Part shown: piece after piece, positions 18,967 through 28,836 of the stretch | Layout of the letters: the number at the start of each line of letters is the position of its first letter | Position numbering within the stretch: position 1 is the first letter of the stretch | Source: Phocaeicola plebeius | GTDB lineage: Bacteria > Bacteroidota > Bacteroidia > Bacteroidales > Bacteroidaceae | Assembly: GCF_003437535.1 (NCBI RefSeq) | Contig: NZ_QSQT01000022.1 | Coordinates: forward strand, 11,984 to 75,983 | Direction: 5' to 3' | DNA: 64,000 nucleotides | Notes under the pieces: generated by a model | Seen by the model: only the letters and a program-made list of their open reading frames with translations | The model's database searches: none | What the model was told of the DNA's origin: nothing | Program-made: the position numbers and the translations under genes

Positions 18967-20217
18967 TTAAACGGATTTCTCCTGTGGTATGATATTATTT
19001 TCTGGAGCAATCTCCTGAGATTGTTCTGTCTGTTGTGCGAGCAATTCTTCTGCCTGCTGACGTTTCAAGTCGTTTACGTATCGGCTGATACTCAGAATCA
19101 TTCCAATGTAAACACAGTTGACGAGGGTTGATGTACCTCCTTTACTGATAAGTGGCAAAGGCTGTCCGGTGACTGGCATGATTCCTACGGCTACCAGCAT
19201 ATTAAACGTGGCCTGCAACACAAGCAGAATCCCAATGCCTGTAACCAGAAATATGTAATATGACTTGTCACAGTTTCTGGCTATTTTGGCAATTCTCATC
19301 AGAAGCAGGATGTAAAGAATGGCTACGAAAGCTCCTCCTACAAGTCCCAACTCTTCGATGATGATGGCATAGATAAAGTCGGAAAAAGCTTGTGACAGGA
19401 AATCTCGTTGTACACTGTTTCCCGGGCCTTTTCCTAAAATGTGGCTACTTGCTATGGCAATATTGGCATGGGCTATCTGTGCATCATTGTCGATGTCGAA
19501 TTTGGCTGCCGGTATTTCACTCTCGTCAAAATGATTGTTCAAGCGGCTTTGCCAGGTTACCATACGATGAAGCCCGATTTTATCCCAGGCTTCTCCAGGA
19601 ATATATTTGATGGTTCCTACACCAATGATGATGCAGGCAAAACCGATACCTGCAAGTAATCCGAGCTGCTTGAAGGGAACTCTTCCTACAAACATGAGAA
19701 GAAAAACACTTCCTGCCAACAAAACTGCCGTAGAAAGGTTTTCAGTCACAATGAGTCCGCAAGTTGCAGCCGTAATGCCGCATATATACTTGAAAGCTTT
19801 TTTGTTGGCTCCATTTTCTTCCTGCATGCGCGAAAGAATGAATGCGACGGTGATGATGGTTGCCATTTTGGCAACTTCTGAGGGCTGGAACTGAATGAAA
19901 CCTAAATCAATCCATCGTTTGGCTCCATTGGTAAGGGCACCAATCACGAATACGGCTATCAGTAATGCCCATGATATAGGTAGTAAAGCGATAAAAGTCT
20001 TAAACCAGCGACAGGGAATATTATGCACAATCCATACAGCGATAGTACCAACCATCAGCAAGGTCAGATGGTTGGTAATCGGTCCCCAGTGGTCTCCACT
20101 TTTATAGGTAAGCGTACTGGATGCACTGAATACCTCTACAATGGATATCAGGCAGAGAAACAGGTAAATAATCCAGATCGCTTTATCCCCTTTAAAAAAG
20201 TTTTTTAGCAAATCCAT
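18967..20217 (-). CDS. ftsW: Peptidoglycan glycosyltransferase FtsW
   Basis: 416 residues with about ten membrane helices, SEDS family. It polymerises lipid II at the septum together with FtsI. The motif AKMATIITVAFILSRMQEEN near TM4 and the late PVTGQPLPLISKGGTS loop are diagnostic. A glutamine/glutamate-rich cytoplasmic tail ends the protein. Position between murD and murG is the usual dcw order. Confidence 0.95.
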   Translation of the reverse strand: MDLLKNFFKGDKAIWIIYLFLCLISIVEVFSASSTLTYKSGDHWGPITNHLTLLMVGTIAVWIVHNIPCRWFKTFIALLPISWALLIAVFVIGALTNGAKRWIDLGFIQFQPSEVAKMATIITVAFILSRMQEENGANKKAFKYICGITAATCGLIVTENLSTAVLLAGSVFLLMFVGRVPFKQLGLLAGIGFACIIIGVGTIKYIPGEAWDKIGLHRMVTWQSRLNNHFDESEIPAAKFDIDNDAQIAHANIAIASSHILGKGPGNSVQRDFLSQAFSDFIYAIIIEELGLVGGAFVAILYILLLMRIAKIARNCDKSYYIFLVTGIGILLVLQATFNMLVAVGIMPVTGQPLPLISKGGTSTLVNCVYIGMILSISRYVNDLKRQQAEELLAQQTEQSQEIAPENNIIPQEKSV

Positions 20218-20246
20218 GTGCTATGATTCTAACTTTTTAATGATGC

Positions 20247-21578
20247 TTATAGGTTTCTTACACACTCTTTAAACTGGTCGCCTCGGTCCTCATAACTTTT
20301 AAACAGGTCAAAGCTTGCGCAGCACGGACTCAGCAACACGGTTTCTCCTTTTTTTGCCATGTTGTAGGCTGCGTTTACGGCATCAGGCATGCTTTGTGCG
20401 TCTACAATCGGAAGACCAAAGTTGCCGAAAAAGTCGTGCAGCTTTTCGTTATGGAGTCCCAAGAATATCAGTCCGCTACATTTCTCTTTTACAAGGTCGG
20501 CAATCTCATTGTAGTCATTTCCTTTGTCTTTTCCTCCCAAAATCAAAACTGTTTTGGTTTTCATGCTTTGAAGTGCATACCAGCAAGAGTTGACGTTCGT
20601 AGCTTTTGAGTCGTTGATATAATCCACTCCTTTTACGCGTGCTACCTTTTCCAGTCTGTGCTCTACGCCTTTGAAGTCATTCAGTGCTTCGCGGATGCAT
20701 TCTTTGCGAATACCTGCAATGTTAGCAGAAATACCGGCAGCCATGGAGTTGAAGAGGTTGTGAGTTCCAGTCAAAGCTAATTCTTCCTGTTCCATGTTGA
20801 ATGCGATAGGACGGGTGAAGTACACCTTGTTTTCTTCGGTAAAGGCGGCGACTCCCTCTTCGTTCTTTTCAGCGAATGGGAAGTATTGTCCGTGAATACC
20901 ATATTTATGAAGTTCCTTCTGTATGATGGGGTCGTCGTTCCAGAAAATGAAGGCATCATCATCCGTTTGGTTCTGGATAATACGGAATTTGGCATCTACG
21001 TAATTCTGCATTTCGAATCCGTAACGGTCCAGATGGTCTGGAGTGATGTTCATCAGCACGGCGATATTGGCATGGAACTTATACATGTTGTCGAGCTGGA
21101 AGCTGCTGAGTTCAATGACATAATAGTCATAATTACATTCAGCCACCTGATAAGCCAGACTTTGCCCGATATTGCCTGCCAGTCCCACATTCAGGCCTGC
21201 TTTCTTGAAGATGTGATAAATCAGTGAGGTTGTAGTCGTTTTACCATTGCTGCCTGTGATACAAATCATTTTGGCATTGGTATATCGGCCTGCAAATTCA
21301 ATCTCCGAAATGATGGGAGTACCCTGATTCTTTAATTTCAGAATGATAGGAGCATCATTGGGAATTCCCGGGCTTTTAATCACTTCATCCGCATTCAGAA
21401 TCAACTCTTCTGTGTGTTTACCTTCTTCCCATTGAATACCTCTTTCGTTCAACATTGCTTTGTACTTGTCCTTGATGAGGGACATGTCTGATACAAATGT
21501 GTCAAATCCTTTTTTCTGTGCCAGGACAGCGGCACCAGCTCCGCTTTCTCCTGCTCCTAAGATGACAATTCTTGCCAT
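20247..21578 (-). CDS. murD: UDP-MurNAc-L-Ala-D-glutamate ligase
   Basis: 443 residues. It adds D-Glu to UDP-MurNAc-L-Ala. Visible are the Rossmann N-terminus (VILGAGESGAGAAVLA), the ATP loop GSNGKTTTTSL, LMNITPDHLDRYG, the NDSKATN motif and LSPCCASFDLF near the C-terminus, which is characteristic of MurD. It starts four bases after the mraY stop region and follows in the same operon. Confidence 0.97.
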   Translation of the reverse strand: MARIVILGAGESGAGAAVLAQKKGFDTFVSDMSLIKDKYKAMLNERGIQWEEGKHTEELILNADEVIKSPGIPNDAPIILKLKNQGTPIISEIEFAGRYTNAKMICITGSNGKTTTTSLIYHIFKKAGLNVGLAGNIGQSLAYQVAECNYDYYVIELSSFQLDNMYKFHANIAVLMNITPDHLDRYGFEMQNYVDAKFRIIQNQTDDDAFIFWNDDPIIQKELHKYGIHGQYFPFAEKNEEGVAAFTEENKVYFTRPIAFNMEQEELALTGTHNLFNSMAAGISANIAGIRKECIREALNDFKGVEHRLEKVARVKGVDYINDSKATNVNSCWYALQSMKTKTVLILGGKDKGNDYNEIADLVKEKCSGLIFLGLHNEKLHDFFGNFGLPIVDAQSMPDAVNAAYNMAKKGETVLLSPCCASFDLFKSYEDRGDQFKECVRNL

Positions 21579-21582
21579 TGCT

Positions 21583-22851
21583 TTATCTGATTTTAAGTGT
21601 GATTATCGTAATTGCTGCTAATACAATGGTTACAATCCAGAAGCGGACTGTAATCTTGGACTCATGGAATACGCTGTGAGGGCGTGTGATCAAATAAGTA
21701 CAGTTCGGGTCGAGCTGTGCCAGTGTCGTACGGAAATGGTCGTGAATCGGTGAACGCTTGAATATGCGCTGTTTGACTCCTTTTTTCTTACCGCGCTGGA
21801 AATACTTTACCTGAAGAATAACCGACAGGTTCTCGACCAGAAATACTCCACATAGAATAGGAATTAATAACTCCTTGTGTATGATGATGGCAAATACGGC
21901 GATAAGTCCTCCAATAGTAAGACTTCCCGTATCGCCCATGAATACTTGTGCAGGGAAGGCATTGTACCATAAGAAACCAACCAGTGCTCCAATGAAGGCA
22001 CAGATAAAGATTACCAGTTCCTCACTTCCTGGAATATACATGATATTCAGGTATTCTGCATATTCTATGTGACTGGATACGTAGGCCAATATTCCTAAGG
22101 TAACTCCAATAATGGCCGAGTTCCCGGCTGCCATTCCATCCATACCATCGTTCAGGTTGGCTCCGTTGGAAACGGCTGTGACCACAAAAATAGTGATGAA
22201 TACAAAGACAATCCATCCGGCATCCTGTGCATGCTCTCCTAAGAATCCTACAAAATCAGCATAATCCAAGTTGTTGTTCTTGAAGAAGGGGATTGTTGTC
22301 TTGGTTGATTTCTCATCCACAGGTTTATGGACCACGTCAACTACACGACCGTTTTGTTGGATTTCAATGTTCTCTCGTATTACTACATCCGGACTCAGGT
22401 ACAGAGCCAGGCCGACAATCAGTCCGAGACCTACCTGGCCGATGATTTTAAATTTGCCATGAAGTCCTTCCTTGTCTTTCCGAAAAACCTTGATATAGTC
22501 ATCCAAAAAGCCTAAAGTTCCGAGCCATAGGGTGGTAACCAGCATCAATATCATATAGATGTTATGCAATTTACCTAATAACAGGCAAGGAATCAGAATG
22601 GCTACGATGATAATGATACCTCCCATTGTCGGGACACCAACCTTATTGACGTTAAAAGGGTCAATAGACGCATCTCGCTGCGTCTCTGTAATCTGCTTCT
22701 TTTTGAGCAGGTTAATGAAATATTCTCCAAAGATGGCAGAAATCAACAAGGAGAGGATGACAGCCATTAATGAACGGAACGATACGTATCCGAACATTCG
22801 TGCTCCCGGAAAATTGAATTGCTCTAAATATTGAAATAAATAATATAACAT
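21583..22851 (-). CDS. mraY: Phospho-MurNAc-pentapeptide transferase
   Basis: 422 residues, about 60 more than E. coli MraY. It makes lipid I from UDP-MurNAc-pentapeptide and undecaprenyl phosphate in the inner membrane. The catalytic aspartates lie in FLDDYIKVFRK and NLNDGMDGMAAG, and the HHH-type loop appears as RSPIHDHF. The extra length is a periplasmic or loop insert of about 50 residues (near 170-220, including ENIEIQQNGRVVDVVHKP) typical of Bacteroidota. Confidence 0.96.
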   Translation of the reverse strand: MLYYLFQYLEQFNFPGARMFGYVSFRSLMAVILSLLISAIFGEYFINLLKKKQITETQRDASIDPFNVNKVGVPTMGGIIIIVAILIPCLLLGKLHNIYMILMLVTTLWLGTLGFLDDYIKVFRKDKEGLHGKFKIIGQVGLGLIVGLALYLSPDVVIRENIEIQQNGRVVDVVHKPVDEKSTKTTIPFFKNNNLDYADFVGFLGEHAQDAGWIVFVFITIFVVTAVSNGANLNDGMDGMAAGNSAIIGVTLGILAYVSSHIEYAEYLNIMYIPGSEELVIFICAFIGALVGFLWYNAFPAQVFMGDTGSLTIGGLIAVFAIIIHKELLIPILCGVFLVENLSVILQVKYFQRGKKKGVKQRIFKRSPIHDHFRTTLAQLDPNCTYLITRPHSVFHESKITVRFWIVTIVLAAITIITLKIR

Positions 22852-22868
22852 TGTCTTGTCTCTGTTTT

Positions 22869-24326
22869 TTAAAGTTCTCCTTTGAATATTTCCTCCAATA
22901 CCTCTTTGTCGTCAAAATGTGATTTGACACCCTTTACATCCTGATAAGTTTCGTGTCCTTTTCCGGCAATCAGGATGACATCTTGCGGTTGGGCCAACAT
23001 ACATGCGGTACGGATAGCTTCTTTGCGGTCGACAATGCTGATAACTTTTTTCATGTCGTCCTTGCTAAGTCCCGCTAACATGTCATTGATGATGTCTTGC
23101 GGCTCCTCGAAGCGTGGATTATCAGAAGTGATAATTACTTTGTCACTTCTTTGAGCAGATTCTTTTGCCATTAAAGGACGTTTCCCTTTGTCACGATTTC
23201 CTCCCGCACCTACTACTGTAATGACTTGTCCTCTTCCTCTTAACACTTCATGAATGGCTTCCAATACGTTTACTAAAGCATCGGGTGTATGTGCATAGTC
23301 AACGATGGCTGTATAGCCTTTGGGAGAACGTTTGGCATCGAAGCGTCCGGAAACAGGGCGAAGCATACTCAGTTTTACCAATATATCTTCCGGGCGTTTC
23401 CCTAACAGGCAAGCTGCTCCATATACAGCCAGCAGGTTGGATGCATTGAAGCGTCCGATAAATTGCACGTTAACTTCGCGGTTATTAATGTCAAGCAACA
23501 TTCCGTCAAAACTGTCTTCCAGTACTTTGCCTTTGAAGTCACAAAGAGAATGTAATGAATAGGCAGCCACTTTGGCTTTGGTGTTTTGCGTCATGACCGT
23601 ACCGTTCTTGTCATCTAGGTTAGTCAGTGCAAAAGCTTGTTTCGGAAGATTGTCAAAGAATGCTTTCTTTGCTTTCAGATAATTTTCAAATGTCTTGTGG
23701 TAATCCAGGTGATCACGGGTAATGTTCGTGAAAATGCCACCGGCAAAAGTCAGACCACTGATACGTTTCTGTACAACAGAATGTGAACTGACTTCCATGA
23801 ATACATATTTGCATCCTTCATCAGCCATACGTCCCAGCAACTGATTCAGTGTAATCGGGTCTGGAGTAGTATGGTCAGTAGGGATGGCCTCTCCGTCAAT
23901 GTAATTGCACACTGTAGAGATTAATCCGGCCTTATATCCAAACAAGCGGAACATATTATATAATAAGGTAGCGATGGTCGTTTTTCCGTTAGTACCAGTT
24001 ACTCCTACTAATTCCAGTTTGGAAGTCGGGTCTCCATAGAATGTAGTAGCAAGTTTGCCAACAGCTTCTTCTGTGTCTGACAATTGTACATAAGTCACAT
24101 TAGATTCTATGTGTACAGGCAGTTGTTCACAAACAATTACTGTGGCTCCATTCTCAATGGCTTTGGAAATATAGTTATGTCCGTCAGCTTGCGTTCCTTT
24201 TACGGCTACAAACATGAATCCGTTTTTCACCATGCGAGAATCCATGTGAATACCATTTACCTCCAGGTTGGTATCTCCTATGATTTGCTGTGCGTTGACA
24301 GCTTTTAGCATATTCTCAAGTTTCAT
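22869..24326 (-). CDS. murE: UDP-MurNAc-tripeptide ligase, meso-DAP type
   Basis: 485 residues. It adds the third amino acid to UDP-MurNAc-L-Ala-D-Glu. The ATP loop [13 protein letters not shown] and [11 protein letters not shown] are present. The DNPR motif ([11 protein letters not shown]) is the signature for meso-diaminopimelate, so the stem peptide should be DAP-type as in other Gram-negatives. It lies six bases after ftsI. Confidence 0.97.
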   Translation of the reverse strand: MKLENMLKAVNAQQIIGDTNLEVNGIHMDSRMVKNGFMFVAVKGTQADGHNYISKAIENGATVIVCEQLPVHIESNVTYVQLSDTEEAVGKLATTFYGDPTSKLELVGVTGTNGKTTIATLLYNMFRLFGYKAGLISTVCNYIDGEAIPTDHTTPDPITLNQLLGRMADEGCKYVFMEVSSHSVVQKRISGLTFAGGIFTNITRDHLDYHKTFENYLKAKKAFFDNLPKQAFALTNLDDKNGTVMTQNTKAKVAAYSLHSLCDFKGKVLEDSFDGMLLDINNREVNVQFIGRFNASNLLAVYGAACLLGKRPEDILVKLSMLRPVSGRFDAKRSPKGYTAIVDYAHTPDALVNVLEAIHEVLRGRGQVITVVGAGGNRDKGKRPLMAKESAQRSDKVIITSDNPRFEEPQDIINDMLAGLSKDDMKKVISIVDRKEAIRTACMLAQPQDVILIAGKGHETYQDVKGVKSHFDDKEVLEEIFKGEL

Positions 24327-24332
24327 TGCTTT

Positions 24333-26456
24333 CTAGTTTAATGTTAATGTTATTGTTTGTCCTTTATGTAAATAAGAGCCTGCATTCAGGCTTTGTCTGA
24401 TTACCTTTCCTGTACCAGATAAGCGTACACGGAGTCCTTTGCTTTCCAATAAATAGACTGCGTCCTTTGCTCCCATACCTCTTACGTTAGGTACTAAATT
24501 CTTTTCCGTATTTGTTCGCTTCAGTTCTGCATAAGTCGTTGTGCAGTTCGCTTTGCCCCAGATAGGAGTACTGCTTTTCGGTATGCTTGAACTATTACTC
24601 TGAATATTCAGATTCTGTAATACATAAGATGCTTCGCGCAAGTCTCCATTCTTTACTTCAGGAATAATAATTGAAGTTGAGTCTTTTGCTGAGGCTAAAT
24701 CCTGATACAGATGCTTAGCATAAATACGTTCAGCAATCCGGCTGAATACGCTACCAGCTTGCAAACCTCCTGATGCAGGACCATGCGGTATCTGAATGGA
24801 TACCATACAACTGTATTTAGGCGCTTCAGATGGGAAATAGCCGCAGAAGCTGACTAAGTAACTTACTCCTCCAGCTTTGTATCCAGCTTTCCCTTGAGAA
24901 ACCTGGGCGGTACCTGTTTTTCCGGATACACTAAACTGCTTACTTCCGGCAGGCTTGGCCAGTCCTTGAGAAACCACCTTTCGTAGAATCCCTTGAATCA
25001 TGGTCAGAGTAGTGTCCGAACAGATTTTAGGATTTACAATCTCTGTCGGGAATTCTTGTATGATTTCTCCATCTTTTGCGATAGCCTTTACAAACTTAGG
25101 CTTGACCATGACTCCGTTATTGGCTATGGCATTGTAAAAATTCAGCATATAGATAGGAGGAATCATCGTTTCGTATCCGATACTCATCCAAGGCAAAGAG
25201 GTCTTGGCGAAGTATCGTTCTTTAGGCCCCAATATACGAGGACTTGCTTCTCCTACGAAACCTAAATTTAAAGGTTTGTCAATGCTCATGCGTTTCAGCC
25301 CATCTATAAATTTCTGTGGATTGTCTCCGTAAAATTTGTCAATGATGCTTGACACGCCGACATTGGATGACACTTCCATGATTCTGGTTACATCTATTTT
25401 TCCATATCCGCCTTTATACCAGTTCCAGTCCTTCATGTTGCTTCCGTGCATATTGACCACACCATTGCCCGTGTCTACCATGTAGTCAGGGGTGATAAAT
25501 TTATCTTCCAGTGCGACCATGATTGAAGCCGTCTTGAAGGTAGAACCCGGTTCCATCAAGTTACTTACGGCGATATTTCGCATTTCATAATAGTTCCCGT
25601 CACCTGCTCGGGTCATGTTTACGTTAGCTTTTACTTCTCCAGTTGCTACATCCATGACAATGGCTACACCAAATACCGCTTCAAGATTCTTTAGCTGGTC
25701 TACAAGAGCCTTTTCGGCAATATCCTGCATGTCGACGTCTATTGTGGTAATTATATCACAACCGTCTACGGCAGGTTTGTCGATGATGTTCAGATATTTG
25801 TTCATGACTTTCTGACGGTGAGTAATACCATCCTGTCCTTTCAAGATAGAATCGTACGTCAACTCTATTCCGTTCTTTGCTCCCAATGTTACATCCGGAT
25901 ACATATCGCCTAACGTACGTGCCGCCAATGAACCGAATGGCTTTTTGCGCTGGTTGAAAGCCAGTTCATGAAATCCTCCTTTAAATTTACTTAAGTTGAA
26001 TACGGGCAATTTCTTGGCTTCTTTGTATTCAATGTAAGAAATACGTCGTGGATAGAGAAGATAGTTCCGGCTCTTCTGCCGTCTGCCTTTCAAGATGTGC
26101 TGGCGAAATTCCTTTGCACTTTTATCAGGAAAGATTTGATGAAGCCCTTCGCATATTTCCGTCAGGTGGTTCATCAGCATGGTGTCTTTTGTTTCTCCAC
26201 CTGCCTTGAAATCCATGTAAATCTTATACTCCGGCAGACTGCTGGCCATCAGTTTCCCATCTGCAGAAATGATATTGCCTCTGGTGGGATGGACAATGAC
26301 ATTCTCTTTGATGAAACGGTCGGCCACATCCTTCCAGTATTGTCGCTCTGCAAACATGATAATTGCTGCTTTTGCAATAATTGCAATAGCCAGCAATGCC
26401 ATGATGAACATAATGAGCGTATATCGTAATATGATATTTTTTTGTCCTGGTACCAT
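24333..26456 (-). CDS. ftsI: Septal penicillin-binding protein FtsI (PBP3) with PASTA domain
   Basis: 707 residues. An N-terminal membrane helix (residues about 12-35) leads to a PBP dimer domain and then the transpeptidase with SxxK (STFK), SxN (SSNVG) and KTG (SGKTGTAQV). Unlike E. coli FtsI it ends in a PASTA repeat (about residues 640-707: LVPNVRGMGAKDAVYLLESK to the end). PASTA domains bind peptidoglycan or stabilise the enzyme. It cross-links septal wall with FtsW. Confidence 0.96.
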   Translation of the reverse strand: MVPGQKNIILRYTLIMFIMALLAIAIIAKAAIIMFAERQYWKDVADRFIKENVIVHPTRGNIISADGKLMASSLPEYKIYMDFKAGGETKDTMLMNHLTEICEGLHQIFPDKSAKEFRQHILKGRRQKSRNYLLYPRRISYIEYKEAKKLPVFNLSKFKGGFHELAFNQRKKPFGSLAARTLGDMYPDVTLGAKNGIELTYDSILKGQDGITHRQKVMNKYLNIIDKPAVDGCDIITTIDVDMQDIAEKALVDQLKNLEAVFGVAIVMDVATGEVKANVNMTRAGDGNYYEMRNIAVSNLMEPGSTFKTASIMVALEDKFITPDYMVDTGNGVVNMHGSNMKDWNWYKGGYGKIDVTRIMEVSSNVGVSSIIDKFYGDNPQKFIDGLKRMSIDKPLNLGFVGEASPRILGPKERYFAKTSLPWMSIGYETMIPPIYMLNFYNAIANNGVMVKPKFVKAIAKDGEIIQEFPTEIVNPKICSDTTLTMIQGILRKVVSQGLAKPAGSKQFSVSGKTGTAQVSQGKAGYKAGGVSYLVSFCGYFPSEAPKYSCMVSIQIPHGPASGGLQAGSVFSRIAERIYAKHLYQDLASAKDSTSIIIPEVKNGDLREASYVLQNLNIQSNSSSIPKSSTPIWGKANCTTTYAELKRTNTEKNLVPNVRGMGAKDAVYLLESKGLRVRLSGTGKVIRQSLNAGSYLHKGQTITLTLN

Positions 26457-26457
26457 T

Positions 26458-26805
26458 TTAATCCTTGTTTTTTATTAGATAGGGTGGTGTGGAAGCTGTT
26501 TCCAGTGGAGTCCCTTCTGCAGAAATATACTCTTCAATGCGCGACTGGCGGCTTTTCTCCGTCAGCTCAGAGGAAATAGTCAGTGCGTCATATTTGGTAT
26601 CGATTAATTCCTTTTTCAAGCGGTCTATTTCAATCATTTCCTGCTGACTGGAATAGCGGTTGTCTATGTACAGGATGACAAGAATCATAATCAGTATGAT
26701 TAAGTTAGCTTGTTTTCTCATCAGGTGTACCAGTACTTCCCCTCCTAATATGCTTCTCCAGGTAATATGTGGAGAATCTTGTGGTGTCATCTCTTGGTGT
26801 TCCAT
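26458..26805 (-). CDS. ftsL: FtsL-like divisome protein
   Basis: 115 residues. A cytoplasmic N-terminus of about 30 residues is followed by one membrane helix (LIILIMILVILYID) and a heptad-patterned periplasmic helix (EMIEIDRLKKELIDTKYDAL). Sequence conservation in FtsL is low, so the call rests on size, architecture and position between rsmH and ftsI, exactly where FtsL is found in other dcw clusters. It would form a complex with FtsQ and an FtsB-like protein. Confidence 0.85.
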   Translation of the reverse strand: MEHQEMTPQDSPHITWRSILGGEVLVHLMRKQANLIILIMILVILYIDNRYSSQQEMIEIDRLKKELIDTKYDALTISSELTEKSRQSRIEEYISAEGTPLETASTPPYLIKNKD

Positions 26806-26808
26806 GTG

Positions 26809-27723
26809 TTACTTCTTTTCTGCGATTCTCAGTTTGGCGCTGCGTGAACGTGGGTTACGCTGTATTTCGTCCTCGCTGGGGATAATAACCTTGTTGTTGA
26901 TTAACTTGAATGGAGTTTCTACGTTCCCGAAAAAGTCCTGTTTAGCCTTTCCTTCAATGTTACCCGTTTTCATGATGTTTTTCACCATGCGGTCTTCCAG
27001 TGAATGATAGGTTATGACTACCAGTCGTCCTCCGGGCTTGAGAGCTTCCGTTGCAGCATAAAGCATTTCTTTCAGCGCTTCCATTTCTTGGTTTACTTCT
27101 ATTCGAAGAGCCTGAAAAACTTTTGCTAATTCTTTCTTTTCTCTTTCTCTTCCGTAAAGTGGTTTTACAATCTCAATGAATTCCCCTATGGTCTCCACTG
27201 GCTTTTGTGCTCTGGCCTTTACAAGTGTGGCAGCCAGTTTACGACTGTTTTTCAACTCTCCGTAAAGATAAAACAGGTCAGCTAGCTTTTCCTCCTCATA
27301 CGTATTGACAATATCGGCGGCAGTAATGCCTGCACGTTTGTTCATTCGCATGTCCAGTTTTCCGTCAAAGCGGAAAGAAAAACCGCGTTCAGAGTCATCA
27401 AAATGGTGAGATGAAACACCTAAATCGGCTAAGATGGCTTCTACTTCTTCCACTCCGTAATAGCGAAGGAAATTGTGCAGGTAGCGAAAATTACTTCTGA
27501 CAAAAGTAAAACGTTTGTCGTTGATAATATTTCTTTCCGCATCGGCATCCTGGTCAAAGCTGAACAGCCGGCTCTTACTGTCCATGTTCCGTAATATTTC
27601 TCTGGAATGTCCTCCTCCTCCGAATGTGACGTCCACGTAAGTGCCTCCAGGTTGAAGATGCATGCCTTCAATACTCTCGTGTAATAGTACCGGTATATGA
27701 TATGTAGACTCTGTTTTCTCCAT
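26809..27723 (-). CDS. rsmH: 16S rRNA C1402 N4-methyltransferase
   Basis: 304 residues from the ATG at 27723; a GTG seven codons upstream is possible but less like the family. It methylates N4 of C1402 in 16S rRNA. Motifs: SAM loop VDVTFGGGGHSREIL, ILADLGVSSHHFDDSERGFSF, then FQALRIEVNQEMEAL and ITYHSLEDRMVK. It is the first gene of the dcw cluster here. No mraZ precedes it. Confidence 0.96.
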   Translation of the reverse strand: MEKTESTYHIPVLLHESIEGMHLQPGGTYVDVTFGGGGHSREILRNMDSKSRLFSFDQDADAERNIINDKRFTFVRSNFRYLHNFLRYYGVEEVEAILADLGVSSHHFDDSERGFSFRFDGKLDMRMNKRAGITAADIVNTYEEEKLADLFYLYGELKNSRKLAATLVKARAQKPVETIGEFIEIVKPLYGREREKKELAKVFQALRIEVNQEMEALKEMLYAATEALKPGGRLVVITYHSLEDRMVKNIMKTGNIEGKAKQDFFGNVETPFKLINNKVIIPSEDEIQRNPRSRSAKLRIAEKK

Positions 27724-27962
27724 GCGATTTTCTTGTAAATTCACCTTATTATATATTCAAGCGGTAAAATTAGAAATTTCCATAGAATCACGCATCATGT
27801 TTTCTATAGAAAATTTGAATAAGTTATCAACAGGTTACTCTTTCTGTGCAAAACAAGGAAGAAACGTCAAAGATTTGTCTTAATGAAATTAGTTCTGCAA
27901 TTTTTTTTGTCTGTATAAGTGTATTTTTTGTCATAAAATGAGTGTCTTTTCAAAAGATGAGT

Positions 27963-27970
27963 TACTTTTG
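27963..27970 (+). promoter_or_regulatory. -7 element of the glycine-lipid operon
   Basis: TACTTTTG, 19 bases before the ATG at 27990. It shows that the long in-frame start at 27942 is not used. No convincing -33 element is seen. The 27724-27989 gap between rsmH and this operon is A+T-rich and holds no gene. Confidence 0.55.
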
Positions 27971-27989
27971 CAAAGTAAACTTTTGTAGA

Positions 27990-28808
27990 ATGGGTGAAAA
28001 TTCAATATTTTTAATTGACATTGACAAAGTATTGAGAGACAAAGCAGGGAAAAAGGCTGACCGCATACCGCGTTTTTTAGTGTCATACTTAAAGCATATT
28101 GTGCATCAGGACGAAATTAATGTGTTCCTGAAAAGTGTTGCCGACAAGACCGGTGTGGATTTTCTGGAGGCTTGCATGGAATTCCTTGACATTAAGCTGG
28201 AAGTGAAAGGGATAGAGAATCTTCCTTCCGATGGCTTATGCACGTTTGTGTCTAATCATCCTTTAGGAGGACAGGATGGTATCGCCTTAGGCTATATATT
28301 GGGCAAGCATTACAATGGTCGCATAAAATACCTTGTAAATGATTTGCTGATGAATCTTCATGGGTTAGCTCCATTGTGTATTCCTATTAATAAGACTGGG
28401 TCTCAGTCGCGCGATTTTCCTAAGATGGTAGAGGCTGGATTCCGCTCTGATTCTCATATTATTATGTTTCCGGCTGGCATCTGTTCCAGAAGGCAAAAAG
28501 GAGTGATAAAAGATTTAGCCTGGAAGAAAACCTTTATCTCTAAAAGTGTGGAAACACAACGGAATGTCATCCCGGTGCATTTCGAAGGAAGAAATTCTGA
28601 TTTTTTCTACAATCTGGCCAATCTGTGTAAATTTTTAGGGATTAAGTTTAATATAGCCATGCTTTATTTGGCTGATGAAATGTTTAAAAACCGTCATAAG
28701 ACCTTTAAGGTAACAATTGGCAAACCGATTCCATGGCAGACGTTTGACAAATCACGTTCGGCAACGGAATGGGCGGACTATGTAAGAGAGTTAGTTTATA
28801 AACTGTGA
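27990..28808 (+). CDS. glsA: PlsC-like acyltransferase, likely GlsA (glycine lipid O-acylation)
   Basis: 272 residues. The 1-acylglycerol-3-phosphate acyltransferase motif appears as SNHPLGGQDG (HxxxxD variant) near residue 90, and FPAGICSRR corresponds to the second PlsC block. In B. thetaiotaomicron a PlsC-like gene beside a GNAT-type gene, glsA and glsB, makes glycine lipids: N-acyl-3-acyloxyacyl-glycines. The same order and the same position next to the dcw cluster are seen here, so I assign the O-acylation step. A generic lysophospholipid acyltransferase is the alternative. Confidence 0.75.
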   Translation: MGENSIFLIDIDKVLRDKAGKKADRIPRFLVSYLKHIVHQDEINVFLKSVADKTGVDFLEACMEFLDIKLEVKGIENLPSDGLCTFVSNHPLGGQDGIALGYILGKHYNGRIKYLVNDLLMNLHGLAPLCIPINKTGSQSRDFPKMVEAGFRSDSHIIMFPAGICSRRQKGVIKDLAWKKTFISKSVETQRNVIPVHFEGRNSDFFYNLANLCKFLGIKFNIAMLYLADEMFKNRHKTFKVTIGKPIPWQTFDKSRSATEWADYVRELVYKL

Positions 28809-28836
28809 AAAGAAAATACGATTTAATCATTGGATT

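Noticed and set aside
27820..27840. TTATCAACA, one mismatch from a DnaA box, between rsmH and glsA
   Set aside because: A single imperfect copy with no cluster, no dnaA/dnaN and no skew evidence does not support an origin.
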